13,565 bases of DNA from Chloroflexota bacterium (GTDB lineage Bacteria > Chloroflexota > Anaerolineae > Anaerolineales > Villigracilaceae): positions 1-13,565 of the forward strand of contig JAPLGV010000501.1 of assembly GCA_026389975.1 (NCBI GenBank), given 5' to 3'. Positions within the stretch are counted from its first letter, which is position 1. The number at the start of each line of letters is the position of its first letter. The position numbers and the translations under genes were made by a program. Under the pieces are notes generated by a model that was not told where the DNA came from, made no database searches, and saw only the letters and a list, made by a program, of their open reading frames with translations. Below are positions 5,741 to 12,788 of this stretch, in pieces.

Positions 5741-6391
5741 TTATTTCCTGAGTACTACCAACAGGTCGGCAGTCACTTTTTCAATCGGCTGGGCGCCGTC
5801 AATTTCAGAAAGCAGGCCGCCCTCACGGTAGTGAGCGATCAGGGGTGCGGTCTGTGCAAAATAGACCTGGATGCGCCGTGTGACCGTCTCGGCCCTGTCA
5901 TCTTCGCGTTGATAAAGCTGTGAGCCATCGAAGTCACAAACGCCGGTTCTTTGCGGCGGGTTGTACTTCTCGTGGAAAACGTGTCCCTGCGCTTTGCAAG
6001 TCCAGCGTCCACTCAGACGCTCGATCAGCGTGGTCTCGGAGGCAGTGATATACGGCACATAGTTCACTTTGCCGTCAAACTCTGCCAACAGGCTCGCCAG
6101 GGAATCTGCCTGCACTGTAGTGCGTGGGAAGCCATCCAACAGGGCACCGCCTTTGCAGTCCGGGCGGGAGAGCCGGCCACGAATCATGCTGATAGTTACA
6201 TCGTCAGGGACCAGTTCGCCTTTGTTCATAAAGGACTGGGCCAGTTTACCGAGTTCGGTCTCGTTCTTAATGTTCTCCCGGAAAAGATCACCCGAAGAAA
6301 CGTGCGGCAGACCGGTAGTTTCAGCGATGAGTTTCGCTTGAGTACCTTTGCCAACGCCGGGAGGTCCGAGAAGAACGATGTAAGTGGGCAT
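5741..6391 (-). CDS. adk: Adenylate kinase with altered zinc site in the lid
   Basis: Adenylate kinase interconverts ATP plus AMP and two ADP in the cytoplasm. The product has 216 residues, the long-lid form. The P-loop GPPGVGKGT is at 9-17, the AMP-binding region has SSGDLFR (32-38) and LLDGFPRT (84-91), and the lid spans about 126-165. The lid normally carries four zinc ligands as C..C and C..C/D. Here the corresponding residues are C132, Q135, C152 and D155, so the second ligand is Gln; H137 or H140 might substitute. The gene follows secY by 8 bases and precedes map by 2, the classic secY-adk-map order. Confidence 0.97.
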   Translation of the reverse strand: MPTYIVLLGPPGVGKGTQAKLIAETTGLPHVSSGDLFRENIKNETELGKLAQSFMNKGELVPDDVTISMIRGRLSRPDCKGGALLDGFPRTTVQADSLASLLAEFDGKVNYVPYITASETTLIERLSGRWTCKAQGHVFHEKYNPPQRTGVCDFDGSQLYQREDDRAETVTRRIQVYFAQTAPLIAHYREGGLLSEIDGAQPIEKVTADLLVVLRK

Positions 6392-6399
6392 GCCTGAGC

Positions 6400-7542
6400 C
6401 TATTTCACCAGCCGGGCATCATCGTAGCCGTGCAGTTTCAGTTCGGCGTCAATATTCATGAAGGTATCGCGGACAACACCCACCACGATGAGCAGACCAG
6501 CCGACGAAACCAGCAAAATGGATGTGGACGACGTTGCGCCTCCAATGCCTACCGCTATCAGGATCAGGTTGATGAGATATCCCAAGACAGCTACCAAACC
6601 CAAAAACAGCGCACCGGGGAGCGTAATACGGCGCTGGACCTTAGTCAGGTATTTCTGAGTTGGGGCACCACGGTTGATGCCAGGAATCTGCGCACCAACT
6701 TTCTTCAGATTCTCACCATAATTCTGCTGGGAGAACATCACGTCAGTGTAAAAGAAGGTGAAGACCACCACCATCAGGAAGTACAGCAATTGATAGACCC
6801 CTGATTGGGGGCTAAAGGTAGTTTGCGTAGTTGTGGCAAAATTTGCCACCCAGGCGAACTTTGAACCGGTGAAGTAACTTGAAATAATTGCCGGGAACTG
6901 GAGGATGGCGCTGGCAAAGATGAGCGGGATCATGCCTGCCAGGTTAACCATCAACGGCAGCGTTCCTTTGACCGGCATGGACATCCGGTTGCCAACACGC
7001 CGGCCCGGATACATGACCGGCATGTAGCGGCGTCCTTGTTGCACGTAAACAATGGCGTAGATAACCGCCACCATCACGACAACCATCGCAACCACCAGGA
7101 TCCAACCATGCTGCTTATCCGCCAGGAGTGTACCAAATTGGGCTGGCATACGAGCCACGATACCGGCAAAGATTATCAGGGAGAGGCCCTGACCACGAAT
7201 GCCATATTCAGAGATCAACTCGCCCAGCCATATGGCAAACATCGTTCCGCCAATCATCGTAACCAGGACCGTCAGCGAGGGAAGCCAGAGTGCGCTTGTG
7301 AACCCAAATGGAACAATCACAGCTCCAGAACTCCTGGCTGAATACGAGTTGAAGATGTTAATCTGACCCAGAGCGGAAAGTGCAGCCATCGGTACAGCCA
7401 GATAATAGGTCCACTTTTCCTGCCACTTGCGAGCCTCGCGTGGATCTTCTTCCATTTTTCGTTGGAGCGCAGGGAAGATTGGAGTCAGCAATTGCAGGAT
7501 AATCTGCGCCGTGATGTACGGGTAGACGCCCATGGACAGCAA
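6400..7542 (-). CDS. secY: SecY translocase, main C-terminal part (after in-frame TAG)
   Basis: SecY is the membrane channel of the Sec system. This stretch continues the reading frame of the 7552-7770 fragment beyond an internal TAG. It is drawn from the first in-frame TTG (380 residues) and contains TM2b (MGVYPYITAQIILQLL) through TM10. GIRGQGLSLIIFAGI marks TM4, MIPLIFASAILQFP TM7, and the C5-loop motif reads PGINRGAPTQKYL where many SecY have PGIRPG. It lacks TM1 and the plug, and no Shine-Dalgarno sequence precedes the TTG or nearby ATG. An independent product is therefore unlikely. With the TAG read through, the protein would be 456 residues, normal for SecY. It ends in TAG. Confidence 0.9.
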   Translation of the reverse strand: MLSMGVYPYITAQIILQLLTPIFPALQRKMEEDPREARKWQEKWTYYLAVPMAALSALGQINIFNSYSARSSGAVIVPFGFTSALWLPSLTVLVTMIGGTMFAIWLGELISEYGIRGQGLSLIIFAGIVARMPAQFGTLLADKQHGWILVVAMVVVMVAVIYAIVYVQQGRRYMPVMYPGRRVGNRMSMPVKGTLPLMVNLAGMIPLIFASAILQFPAIISSYFTGSKFAWVANFATTTQTTFSPQSGVYQLLYFLMVVVFTFFYTDVMFSQQNYGENLKKVGAQIPGINRGAPTQKYLTKVQRRITLPGALFLGLVAVLGYLINLILIAVGIGGATSSTSILLVSSAGLLIVVGVVRDTFMNIDAELKLHGYDDARLVK

Positions 7543-7551
7543 CGAGAAGTG

Positions 7552-7554
7552 CTA
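7552..7554 (-). other. In-frame amber codon interrupting secY
   Basis: The minus-strand codons read GGC ACG GTC TAG CAC TTC TCG. The frame on both sides is the same and both sides align to SecY, with no shift in length. In homologues this position, just after the LSGG plug motif, is an ordinary residue. A CAG-to-TAG change would explain it. The base after TAG is C, a context known to be relatively leaky for termination. Confidence 0.85.
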
Positions 7555-7770
7555 GACCGTGCCACCAGAGAGCAGGTCAAGAAAAGCAAAAAATGACCCC
7601 GTACTACTCAGGTTCTTCATCAACGACTTGAGAGCAGCTCCATCAATACCCGGCACAGGAACGTTCGCCGCCAACCGGTAGATAACCAGAATGATCAGGG
7701 TCACAATCAGTTTGCGACGGATATCCTCTGACTTCCAGAGGTAACGCACACCCGAAAATGGGTTTTTCAT
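7552..7770 (-). CDS. secY: SecY translocase, N-terminal part (cut by in-frame TAG)
   Basis: This is the 72-residue start of SecY. It has the cytoplasmic N-terminus with the conserved DIRRKL segment, TM1 (about LIVTLIILVIYRLAANVPVPG at 22-42), and the start of TM2a, the plug, with FAFLDLLSGG. It then meets TAG. The ATG is preceded by GAGGAG 7 bases upstream, so this is the true gene start. It follows rplO after 24 bases. Alone the fragment could not form a channel. SecY is normally essential and single-copy, which makes the stop either a sequence error, a readthrough site, or evidence for another copy elsewhere. Confidence 0.9.
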   Translation of the reverse strand: MKNPFSGVRYLWKSEDIRRKLIVTLIILVIYRLAANVPVPGIDGAALKSLMKNLSSTGSFFAFLDLLSGGTV

Positions 7771-7794
7771 AAGGGGGCTCCTCGCAGGAACGAG

Positions 7795-8247
7795 TTATCC
7801 AATCAGTTCCACCGTGCCACCGGCGGCTTCGATTTTTGCCTTGGCGCTCTTGGTCACGCGATCTACGCGCACCTTCAGGGCGATCTTCAGTTCACCGCGT
7901 CCCATAAGCGCAACCGGGTTGCGCGGGTCGCGGATCAGACGAGCCTGGTCAAGGGTTTCGGGCGTGACTTCGGCGTTGGCTTTGAAGGAGGATAACTGGT
8001 CGAGATTGATTTCGTTAAATTCAACCTCGTTGGGCGGAGTAAAACCCTTGCCCCGCACGAACGGCAGGCGGCGGAAGAACGGCAGCTGACCACCTTGACG
8101 GTACAGGTGCCCGCCCGAACCGGCGCGGGAGTTCTGGCCTTTGGTACCGCGGCCAGCCGTCTTTCCCTGACCGGCAGAGATACCGCGTCCAACACGTTTG
8201 CGGTTCTTTTTGGACCCTGGATTGGGTTTGAGATCGTTCAGTTTCAT
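7795..8247 (-). CDS. rplO: 50S ribosomal protein L15
   Basis: L15 (uL15) joins late in 50S assembly and contacts many 23S rRNA regions. The 150-residue product opens with MKLNDLKPNPGSKKNRKRVGRG and has the Gly-rich basic extension with GKTAGRGTKGQNSR and the PFFRRLPF motif. The C-terminal domain runs from about residue 70 and ends in GGTVELIG, as the family does. It starts 8 bases after the rpmD stop, and secY follows 24 bases on, the standard spc order. Confidence 0.98.
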   Translation of the reverse strand: MKLNDLKPNPGSKKNRKRVGRGISAGQGKTAGRGTKGQNSRAGSGGHLYRQGGQLPFFRRLPFVRGKGFTPPNEVEFNEINLDQLSSFKANAEVTPETLDQARLIRDPRNPVALMGRGELKIALKVRVDRVTKSAKAKIEAAGGTVELIG

Positions 8248-8255
8248 CTTCGTCC

Positions 8256-8450
8256 CTATTCTTCAACACGAATCAAGTGGATAACTTTCATCAACATACC
8301 ACGCATTGCAGGTGTGTCATTGTGTTCAACAGTCTGGTTGAGATGGCGCAGGCCCAAGGCTTTTACAGTTGCCTTTTGCGGCACCGGAAAGCCGATCGCG
8401 CTGCGGACTAGGGTCACCTTAATCGTTTTGCCTTCGACCTTTTTAGGCAT
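8256..8450 (-). CDS. rpmD: 50S ribosomal protein L30
   Basis: L30 (uL30) is a small large-subunit protein. I start it at the ATG giving 64 residues beginning MPKKVEGKTIKVTLVRSAIG. A longer in-frame reading upstream only runs through rpsE and is not needed. The ATG has AAGGAG 8 bases upstream, inside the end of rpsE, and overlaps the rpsE stop by 8 bases. The body has the family pattern: the IKVTLVRSAIG strand, KALGLRHLNQTVEHNDTPA, then a closing helix and strand ending HLIRVEE. It ends in TAG. Confidence 0.96.
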   Translation of the reverse strand: MPKKVEGKTIKVTLVRSAIGFPVPQKATVKALGLRHLNQTVEHNDTPAMRGMLMKVIHLIRVEE

Positions 8451-8985
8451 GCTTCTTTCTCCTTTCCCAGTACGGCAGCAGGTCTTCAACGGGCTTGCCG
8501 CGCCGGGCGGCCTCTTCCTGTGGCGACTTGAGAGTTTCAAGCGCCTGGAGGGTCGCCTGAACAATGTTCAGGACATTGGAGGAACCCAGTGATTTGGTCA
8601 GGATATCGCGCACGCCAACTGCTTCCAGGACAGCCCGCACACCGCCGCCTGCGATCACGCCCGTACCGGGAGAAGCCGGTTTGAGCAGGATGATCGCACC
8701 GCCGACCTTGCCGGTCGTTTCGTGCGGGATGGTCGTCCCAAAAAGAAAGACCTTGTGCATGTCCTTGCGGGCGCGATCGGTGGCCTTGCGCATGGCATCC
8801 GGAACGGCGTTGGCCTTGCCGACGCCCATACCCACTTTCCCGTGGTTATCACCCATGATCAACGTCACGCGGAATCGGAACCGGCGACCACCTTTGACCA
8901 CTTTAGCCACGCGGGCAATTTCAATGACGCGCTCGTCTAGTGCTTCTGCTTGCTGTTCAGCTTCTCTTACCTGGTAATTCAACAT
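8443..8985 (-). CDS. rpsE: 30S ribosomal protein S5
   Basis: S5 (uS5) lies at the mRNA entry side of the 30S subunit and affects decoding fidelity. The product has 180 residues from the ATG, beginning MLNYQVREAEQQ. A TTG four codons upstream also keeps the frame open, but GGAG (8992-8995) overlaps that TTG and sits 6 bases before the ATG, so the ATG is preferred. The double-stranded RNA-binding fold with KVVKGGRRFRFRV and DNHGKVGMGVGKA is present, as is the C-terminal domain with GTGVIAGGGVRAVLE and the DILTKSLGSSN motif. Confidence 0.97.
   Translation of the reverse strand: MLNYQVREAEQQAEALDERVIEIARVAKVVKGGRRFRFRVTLIMGDNHGKVGMGVGKANAVPDAMRKATDRARKDMHKVFLFGTTIPHETTGKVGGAIILLKPASPGTGVIAGGGVRAVLEAVGVRDILTKSLGSSNVLNIVQATLQALETLKSPQEEAARRGKPVEDLLPYWERRKKHA
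8459..8464 (-). promoter_or_regulatory. Shine-Dalgarno sequence that sets the rpmD start
   Basis: AAGGAG on the minus strand, inside the end of rpsE, lies 8 bases before the rpmD ATG. It supports the 64-residue L30 over a longer in-frame reading. Confidence 0.75.
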
Positions 8986-8991
8986 AGCGTT

Positions 8992-8995
8992 CTCC
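8992..8995 (-). promoter_or_regulatory. Shine-Dalgarno sequence that sets the rpsE start
   Basis: GGAG on the minus strand ends 6 bases before the rpsE ATG at 8983-8985. It overlaps the alternative TTG start at 8995-8997, which argues against that upstream start. Confidence 0.75.
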
Positions 8996-9004
8996 AATCA
9001 GGCC

Positions 9005-9370
9005 TTAGAATTCCAGGCCGCCTTCACGGGCGCCATCGGCCAGAGCCTTAACCCGGCCGCTATACTTGAAACCGCCGCGGTCGAACACGACCGCCTTCAC
9101 ACCCTTGCCCATCGCACGTTCGGCGACCGCTTTGCCGACCATTTTTGCCTGCTCTAATTTCTTCAGGCCTTTCATCTTGCCGCGTAATTCCTCATCAATG
9201 GTCGAAGCGGAAGCAATGGTATTCCCAATGTGATCATCAATCACTTGAACGTAAATTTCAGAGAGACTACGGAAGACGCTCAACCGGGGGCGCTGCGCGG
9301 TACCTTGCACATTCTTGCGCACACGTGCATGCCGCCGGATGCGAGCTTCAGAACGAGATTTCTCAGCCAT
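9005..9370 (-). CDS. rplR: 50S ribosomal protein L18
   Basis: L18 (uL18) binds 5S rRNA together with L5 and links it to the large subunit. The 121-residue product has the basic N-terminus (RHARVRKNVQGT), the PRLSVFRSLSEIYVQVIDD strand pair, and the C-terminal AVVFDRGGFKYSGRVKALADGAREGGLEF, which is the best signature of the family. It starts 3 bases after the rplF stop and is followed by rpsE after a 19-base spacer. Confidence 0.98.
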   Translation of the reverse strand: MAEKSRSEARIRRHARVRKNVQGTAQRPRLSVFRSLSEIYVQVIDDHIGNTIASASTIDEELRGKMKGLKKLEQAKMVGKAVAERAMGKGVKAVVFDRGGFKYSGRVKALADGAREGGLEF

Positions 9371-9373
9371 AGA

Positions 9374-9922
9374 TTACTTTGCCGCCTTTCCGGCCTTGCC
9401 AGCCTTGCGTCGGATCTTCTCGCCCTGATAATGCAGGCCTTTGCCATGATACGGTTCCGGTTTGCGGACACTACGGACATTCGCCGCGGTCTGGCCGACC
9501 AGTTCCTTGTCAAAGCCGCGCACAAACACCAGGCGGGCTTTCTGTTCAACGTCAAAAGAAATCCCTGCCGGCGGTTCCATCTCTACCGGGTGCGAATAGC
9601 CCATATTTAGAACCAGGTTCTTGCCATTCATCTCGGCCCGATAACCGACACCTTCGATTTCCAAAACACGTTCAAAACCGACGCTAACGCCCTGAATCAT
9701 ATTCGCAAGTACTGCACGGGTAGTCCCATGCAAAGCGCGCTCAGCGGGCAGGTCAGAATTGCGAGTAATAACAATTTGGCCCTTTTCCATAGCAATACCG
9801 ACCAATGGGGAGAACGTGCGCTTCATTTCGCCCTTGGGGCCTTTCACGCTCACGCTCGAACCGTTGAGTTCGATCTGCACGCCAGCCGGGATAACCACAG
9901 GCATTCTTCCAACTCGAGACAC
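9374..9922 (-). CDS. rplF: 50S ribosomal protein L6
   Basis: L6 (uL6) sits near the sarcin-ricin loop and the factor-binding site of the 50S subunit. The 182-residue product starts with GTG: MSRVGRMPVVIPAGV fits the conserved start, and GGAGG lies about 8 bases upstream. Two repeats of the L6 fold are visible. The second carries the GYRAEMNGKNLVLNMGYSHP block and ends with RKPEPYHGKGLHYQGEKIRRKAGK, the family signature. It follows rpsH after 17 bases. Confidence 0.98.
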   Translation of the reverse strand: MSRVGRMPVVIPAGVQIELNGSSVSVKGPKGEMKRTFSPLVGIAMEKGQIVITRNSDLPAERALHGTTRAVLANMIQGVSVGFERVLEIEGVGYRAEMNGKNLVLNMGYSHPVEMEPPAGISFDVEQKARLVFVRGFDKELVGQTAANVRSVRKPEPYHGKGLHYQGEKIRRKAGKAGKAAK

Positions 9923-9939
9923 TTTATTTACCTCCTCGC

Positions 9940-10353
9940 TTACCAGACCTTGCAGAGGATCTCACCGCCCACACCCAACTGGCGAGCTCGCTGGCCAGTC
10001 ATGATGCCTTTGGGGGTGGACAGGATGGCTACACCGATGCCCGAAAGTACCCAGGGAATCTCCTGTTTTTTGGTATAGATACGGCGACCAGGACGGCTGA
10101 CGCGTTCCAGACCAGTGAGAACCGGCTTGCGCTCACGGCGCTCACCGATATACTTGATCTTCAGGCGCAGGACCTTCTGGCTGGGACGTTCGCCATCGGC
10201 GACTTCGAAGTTTTCCAGATAGCCTTCTTCTTTCAAGATCTTGGCAATTTCTACTTTGACCTTTGAAAGAGGCATAGCTGTCATGGCCTGACCACTCATC
10301 ACGGCATTGCGGATGCGGGTCAACATATCAGCAATTGGATCAGTCATGCTCAT
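9940..10353 (-). CDS. rpsH: 30S ribosomal protein S8
   Basis: S8 (uS8) binds the central domain of 16S rRNA; in E. coli it also represses the spc operon by binding the mRNA at rplE. The product has 137 residues. It has the family start TDPIADMLTRIRNA and ends in the signature block with SGIGVAILSTPKGIMT and the ARQLGVGGEILCKVW end. The first of two nearby ATG codons is chosen because GGAGG lies 6 bases upstream of it; the second would start at MTDPI. It lies between rpsN and rplF. Confidence 0.98.
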   Translation of the reverse strand: MSMTDPIADMLTRIRNAVMSGQAMTAMPLSKVKVEIAKILKEEGYLENFEVADGERPSQKVLRLKIKYIGERRERKPVLTGLERVSRPGRRIYTKKQEIPWVLSGIGVAILSTPKGIMTGQRARQLGVGGEILCKVW

Positions 10354-10370
10354 TTCCTACCTCCACCCGG

Positions 10371-10553
10371 CTACCATGACGACTTCATGACGCCGGGGAT
10401 TTTCCCTTCCAGCGCGAATTCGCGGAAACAAATCCGACACAGGCCGAAACGGCGAATATAACCGCGCGGGCGTCCGCAAATCGAGCAGCGATGGCGTACT
10501 TGATTGGAATACTTGCGGCGGAGTTCACGATACTTCATGCAAGTGCTTGCCAT
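10371..10553 (-). CDS. rpsN: 30S ribosomal protein S14, zinc-binding (type Z)
   Basis: S14 (uS14) completes the 30S head late in assembly. The 60-residue length is that of the short type Z form. C23, C26, C39 and C42 form two CxxC pairs, the zinc site, around the CGRPRGYIRRFGLCRICFRE core. It ends in IPGVMKSSW, close to the usual IPGVxKASW. The N-terminal few residues (MASTCMKYRELRRKY) are more variable than is common. It starts 2 bases after rplE and ends in TAG, 17 bases before rpsH. Confidence 0.97.
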   Translation of the reverse strand: MASTCMKYRELRRKYSNQVRHRCSICGRPRGYIRRFGLCRICFREFALEGKIPGVMKSSW

Positions 10554-10555
10554 AG

Positions 10556-11104
10556 TTACGCTTCCTTCTTGAACGGCATGCCCAGCAATTGCAACATCAG
10601 CCGTGCATGGTCGTCAGATTTGGCTGTGGTCACAATCGTGACCTCCATGCCTCTTATCTTGTCGATCTTATCGTATTCGATCTCCGGGAAGATCAACTGG
10701 TCACGCAGACCAAGTGTATAGTTGCCGCGCCCATCGAAGGCATCCGGAGAAACACCGCGGAAGTCACGCACGCGCGGCAGAGCAGTGTTAATCAACCGGT
10801 CAAGGAAGGCCCACATTTTGGCGCCGCGCAAAGTCACCTTGGTGCCGATGATGCGTCCCTCGCGCAGTTTGAAGTTAGCAATACTCTTGCGCGCTTTGGT
10901 CATGACCGGTTTCTGGCCGGTAATGATGGTCATGTCGCCCGCCGCCGCTTCAAGCATTTTCGGATTATCCATTGCTTCACCGCCCAGGCCGATATTGACC
11001 ACGACCTTTTCGATATGCGGTACCTGCATAATATTCTTATACTGGAATGCTTTGAGCAGGGCCGAAACAACTTCTTTCTGGTATCTTTCTTGCATTCTAT
11101 TCAT
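10556..11104 (-). CDS. rplE: 50S ribosomal protein L5
   Basis: L5 (uL5) binds 5S rRNA and contacts the P-site tRNA across the central protuberance. The 182-residue product matches the usual 178-180. Conserved parts are VPHIEKVVVNIGLG, GQKPVMTKARKSIANFKLREG, GTKVTLRG and the FPEIEYDKIDKIRGMEVTIVTTA block. The first ATG is taken because GGAG lies 9 bases upstream; a second ATG three codons in is the alternative. It follows rplX after 21 bases and abuts rpsN. Confidence 0.98.
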   Translation of the reverse strand: MNRMQERYQKEVVSALLKAFQYKNIMQVPHIEKVVVNIGLGGEAMDNPKMLEAAAGDMTIITGQKPVMTKARKSIANFKLREGRIIGTKVTLRGAKMWAFLDRLINTALPRVRDFRGVSPDAFDGRGNYTLGLRDQLIFPEIEYDKIDKIRGMEVTIVTTAKSDDHARLMLQLLGMPFKKEA

Positions 11105-11125
11105 AAATCAATGCTCCACCGGCGG

Positions 11126-11455
11126 CTAATCAATCAACGCCTGGCACTTCTTGCAGACGCGGTGTGCGCCGTCATCGTCGCGCTGGACACCGATACGGGT
11201 CGGTTCGCTGCACTTCGGGCAGACCAGCATAACATTCGAGATATCGAGCGGGGCCTCGAACTTGATACGGCCAGGGTTAATCGTGCGGCCCTGAGTCTGG
11301 ACCTGACGCTGGTGTTTGGTATGGATGTTCACACCCTGCACCACCACCCGGTGCTCGTCCGGCAGAACCTTTATCACTTCGCCGCGCTTGCCCTGTTCTT
11401 CAATTTTCCCGCTGATGATCTCAACGGTATCACCTTTACGGATCTTGACTCTCAT
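11126..11455 (-). CDS. rplX: 50S ribosomal protein L24 with C-terminal Cys-pair ribbon
   Basis: L24 (uL24) starts 50S assembly and lies near the exit tunnel. The product has 109 residues from the ATG at MRVKIRKGDTVEIISGK. An upstream in-frame extension into rplN is rejected because GAGGAG lies 6 bases before this ATG. The KOW motif covers about residues 5-32, and the GVNIHTKHQR block follows. At the C-terminus C79, C82, C101 and C104 form two CxxC pairs, a likely zinc ribbon that is seen in many bacterial L24 proteins. It ends in TAG. Confidence 0.97.
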   Translation of the reverse strand: MRVKIRKGDTVEIISGKIEEQGKRGEVIKVLPDEHRVVVQGVNIHTKHQRQVQTQGRTINPGRIKFEAPLDISNVMLVCPKCSEPTRIGVQRDDDGAHRVCKKCQALID

Positions 11456-11461
11456 CGTTCG

Positions 11462-11467
11462 CTCCTC
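11462..11467 (-). promoter_or_regulatory. Shine-Dalgarno sequence that sets the rplX start
   Basis: GAGGAG on the minus strand lies 6 bases before the rplX ATG at 11453-11455, supporting the 109-residue product over an in-frame reading that begins inside rplN. Confidence 0.75.
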
Positions 11468-11474
11468 AACTGGC

Positions 11475-11846
11475 CTAGAGCACTTCCGGGGCCAGCGAAA
11501 CAATCTTCATAAAGCCCTTTTCGCGCAGTTCACGTGCCACCGGGCCGAAGATACGAGTGCCCTTCGAGTTCTGGCCGTCGGCATCCACTATGACAACAGC
11601 ATTGTCGTCAAAGCGGATATAGGAGCCATCCTCGCGACGCCATTCCTTGGTACAACGCACAATCACGGCCTTGACAATCTCGGATTTCTTGATCGATCCC
11701 TGCGGGGTCGCCGATTGGACCGCCCCTACCACGATGTCACCAATCGCGCCGAATCTACGGGTCGAACCTCCCATAACATGGATGACCAGGATTTCGCGCG
11801 CACCGGTATTATCAGCCACTTTCAAACGAGACTCGTGCTGAATCAT
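11475..11846 (-). CDS. rplN: 50S ribosomal protein L14
   Basis: L14 (uL14) lies at the subunit interface and forms bridges to the 30S subunit. The 123-residue product is close to the family's fixed length of about 122. It begins MIQHESRLKVADNTGAREI. The GDIVVGAVQSATPQG region and the VIVRCTKEWRREDGSYIRFDDNAVVI block follow, and it ends with TRIFGPVARELREKGF and a short tail. Its ATG overlaps the rpsQ stop as ATGA, so translation is probably coupled. It ends in TAG. Confidence 0.98.
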   Translation of the reverse strand: MIQHESRLKVADNTGAREILVIHVMGGSTRRFGAIGDIVVGAVQSATPQGSIKKSEIVKAVIVRCTKEWRREDGSYIRFDDNAVVIVDADGQNSKGTRIFGPVARELREKGFMKIVSLAPEVL

Positions 11847-12121
11847 GGTTGCGCCTCCACGCCAGAATCGGCCGCGCGGATTTCACGTTTGATGATCGAC
11901 TCAACCACCCAGCGCTTATCGCGTGAGATAGGACGGCTCTCCACGATCTGAACCTTATCACCGATTTGGCAACCAAGTTCATCATGTGCCTTGACGCGCT
12001 TGCTCAAATGCACCACCTTGCGGTAGAGCGGGTGCCGGAAAGTTCGGCCAATCTCAACCACAACGGTTTTGGTCATTTTATTACTGGTAACAACACCAGT
12101 TATTCGACGACGGTCATTCAT
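11843..12121 (-). CDS. rpsQ: 30S ribosomal protein S17
   Basis: S17 (uS17) is a primary 16S rRNA binder with an OB fold. The 92-residue product has the conserved RRRITGVVTSNKMTKTVVVE start, followed by the HPLYRKVV segment, HDELGCQIGDKVQIVESRPIS and KRWVV. A C-terminal tail of about ten residues extends past the core, ending VEAQP. Both ends overlap the neighbours as ATGA: the start with the rpmC stop and the stop with the rplN start, which suggests tight coupling of the three. Confidence 0.97.
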   Translation of the reverse strand: MNDRRRITGVVTSNKMTKTVVVEIGRTFRHPLYRKVVHLSKRVKAHDELGCQIGDKVQIVESRPISRDKRWVVESIIKREIRAADSGVEAQP

Positions 12122-12330
12122 GCTTCACCTTCCTGTACAGTCGTCCGGGTACGCTCATTAAAGATAGTCTCCAGGCGGGCGACATCACGACGTAGCAGGC
12201 GCAGATGGCTGGTATCGGTTAATTGACCGGTGACCTGCTGGAAGCGGAGTTTCATCAACTCTTCGCGCATATCCGACAGTTTGGCCTGCATTTCTTCTAC
12301 CGACATCTTGCGAATCTCTTCGGTTTTCAT
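12118..12330 (-). CDS. rpmC: 50S ribosomal protein L29
   Basis: L29 (uL29) sits beside the polypeptide exit tunnel and helps form the docking site for trigger factor and SRP. The 70-residue product is a helical hairpin, as expected: MKTEEIRKMSVEEMQAKLSD leads to the conserved LMKLRFQQVTGQL motif and then the RLLRRDVARLETIFNER helix. It starts 2 bases after the rplP stop, and its TGA overlaps the rpsQ ATG. Confidence 0.97.
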   Translation of the reverse strand: MKTEEIRKMSVEEMQAKLSDMREELMKLRFQQVTGQLTDTSHLRLLRRDVARLETIFNERTRTTVQEGEA

Positions 12331-12332
12331 GC

Positions 12333-12758
12333 CTACTCTCCTGCCGCTACATCACTACGGGCAATGATCTTGGTCTTGATCGCAAATTTATGCCTGGCCA
12401 AGCCCAGCGCCTCACGAGCAGCTGCCTCATCCAAACCGCCAATTTCGAACATAACACGGCCCGGTTTGACCACCGCCACCCAATATTCCACGTTGCCCTT
12501 GCCTTTACCCATGCGGGTTTCCGGGGGCTTCTGCGTATAGGGTTTATCCGGGAAGATGCGGATCCAGACCTTGCCACGGCGCTTCATAGCATGGACAAGC
12601 GTGCGACGGGCAGCTTCTATTTGACGGGCAGTCACCCACCCCGGCTCCATCGCCAACAGGCCATAATCGCCGAAGGAAATCTCGACACCGCGCGATTCCT
12701 TCCCTTTCATACGGCCGCGCATTTGCTTGCGATACTTCACACGTTTTGGCATTAACAT
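12333..12758 (-). CDS. rplP: 50S ribosomal protein L16
   Basis: L16 (uL16) joins late in 50S assembly and helps position A-site tRNA. The product is 141 residues from the first ATG, or 139 from MPKRVKYRKQMRG. The first ATG is preferred because GAGG lies 8 bases upstream of it, 14 from the second. The signature blocks EPGWVTARQIEAARR and the IRIFPDKPYTQKP...GKGKGN region are intact, as is the VKPGRVMFEIGG strand. It ends in TAG and lies 30 bases after rpsC. Confidence 0.97.
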   Translation of the reverse strand: MLMPKRVKYRKQMRGRMKGKESRGVEISFGDYGLLAMEPGWVTARQIEAARRTLVHAMKRRGKVWIRIFPDKPYTQKPPETRMGKGKGNVEYWVAVVKPGRVMFEIGGLDEAAAREALGLARHKFAIKTKIIARSDVAAGE

Positions 12759-12788
12759 AGCATCAACCTCACTTCACAGACACCTCGT

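Noticed and set aside
7552..7554. Genome-wide reassignment of TAG to an amino acid
   Set aside because: TAG closes 11 genes in this window at exactly the expected family ends, including secY itself.
6400..7770. secY as a natural two-subunit split gene
   Set aside because: The frame is continuous through the TAG and the second part has no ribosome-binding sequence. The break falls inside the plug segment rather than between domains, so a planned split is unlikely.
10589..11512. A 307-codon open frame on the plus strand opposite rplE and rplX
   Set aside because: It lies antisense to two certain ribosomal-protein genes and has no recognisable domain; it is a by-product of their codon usage.
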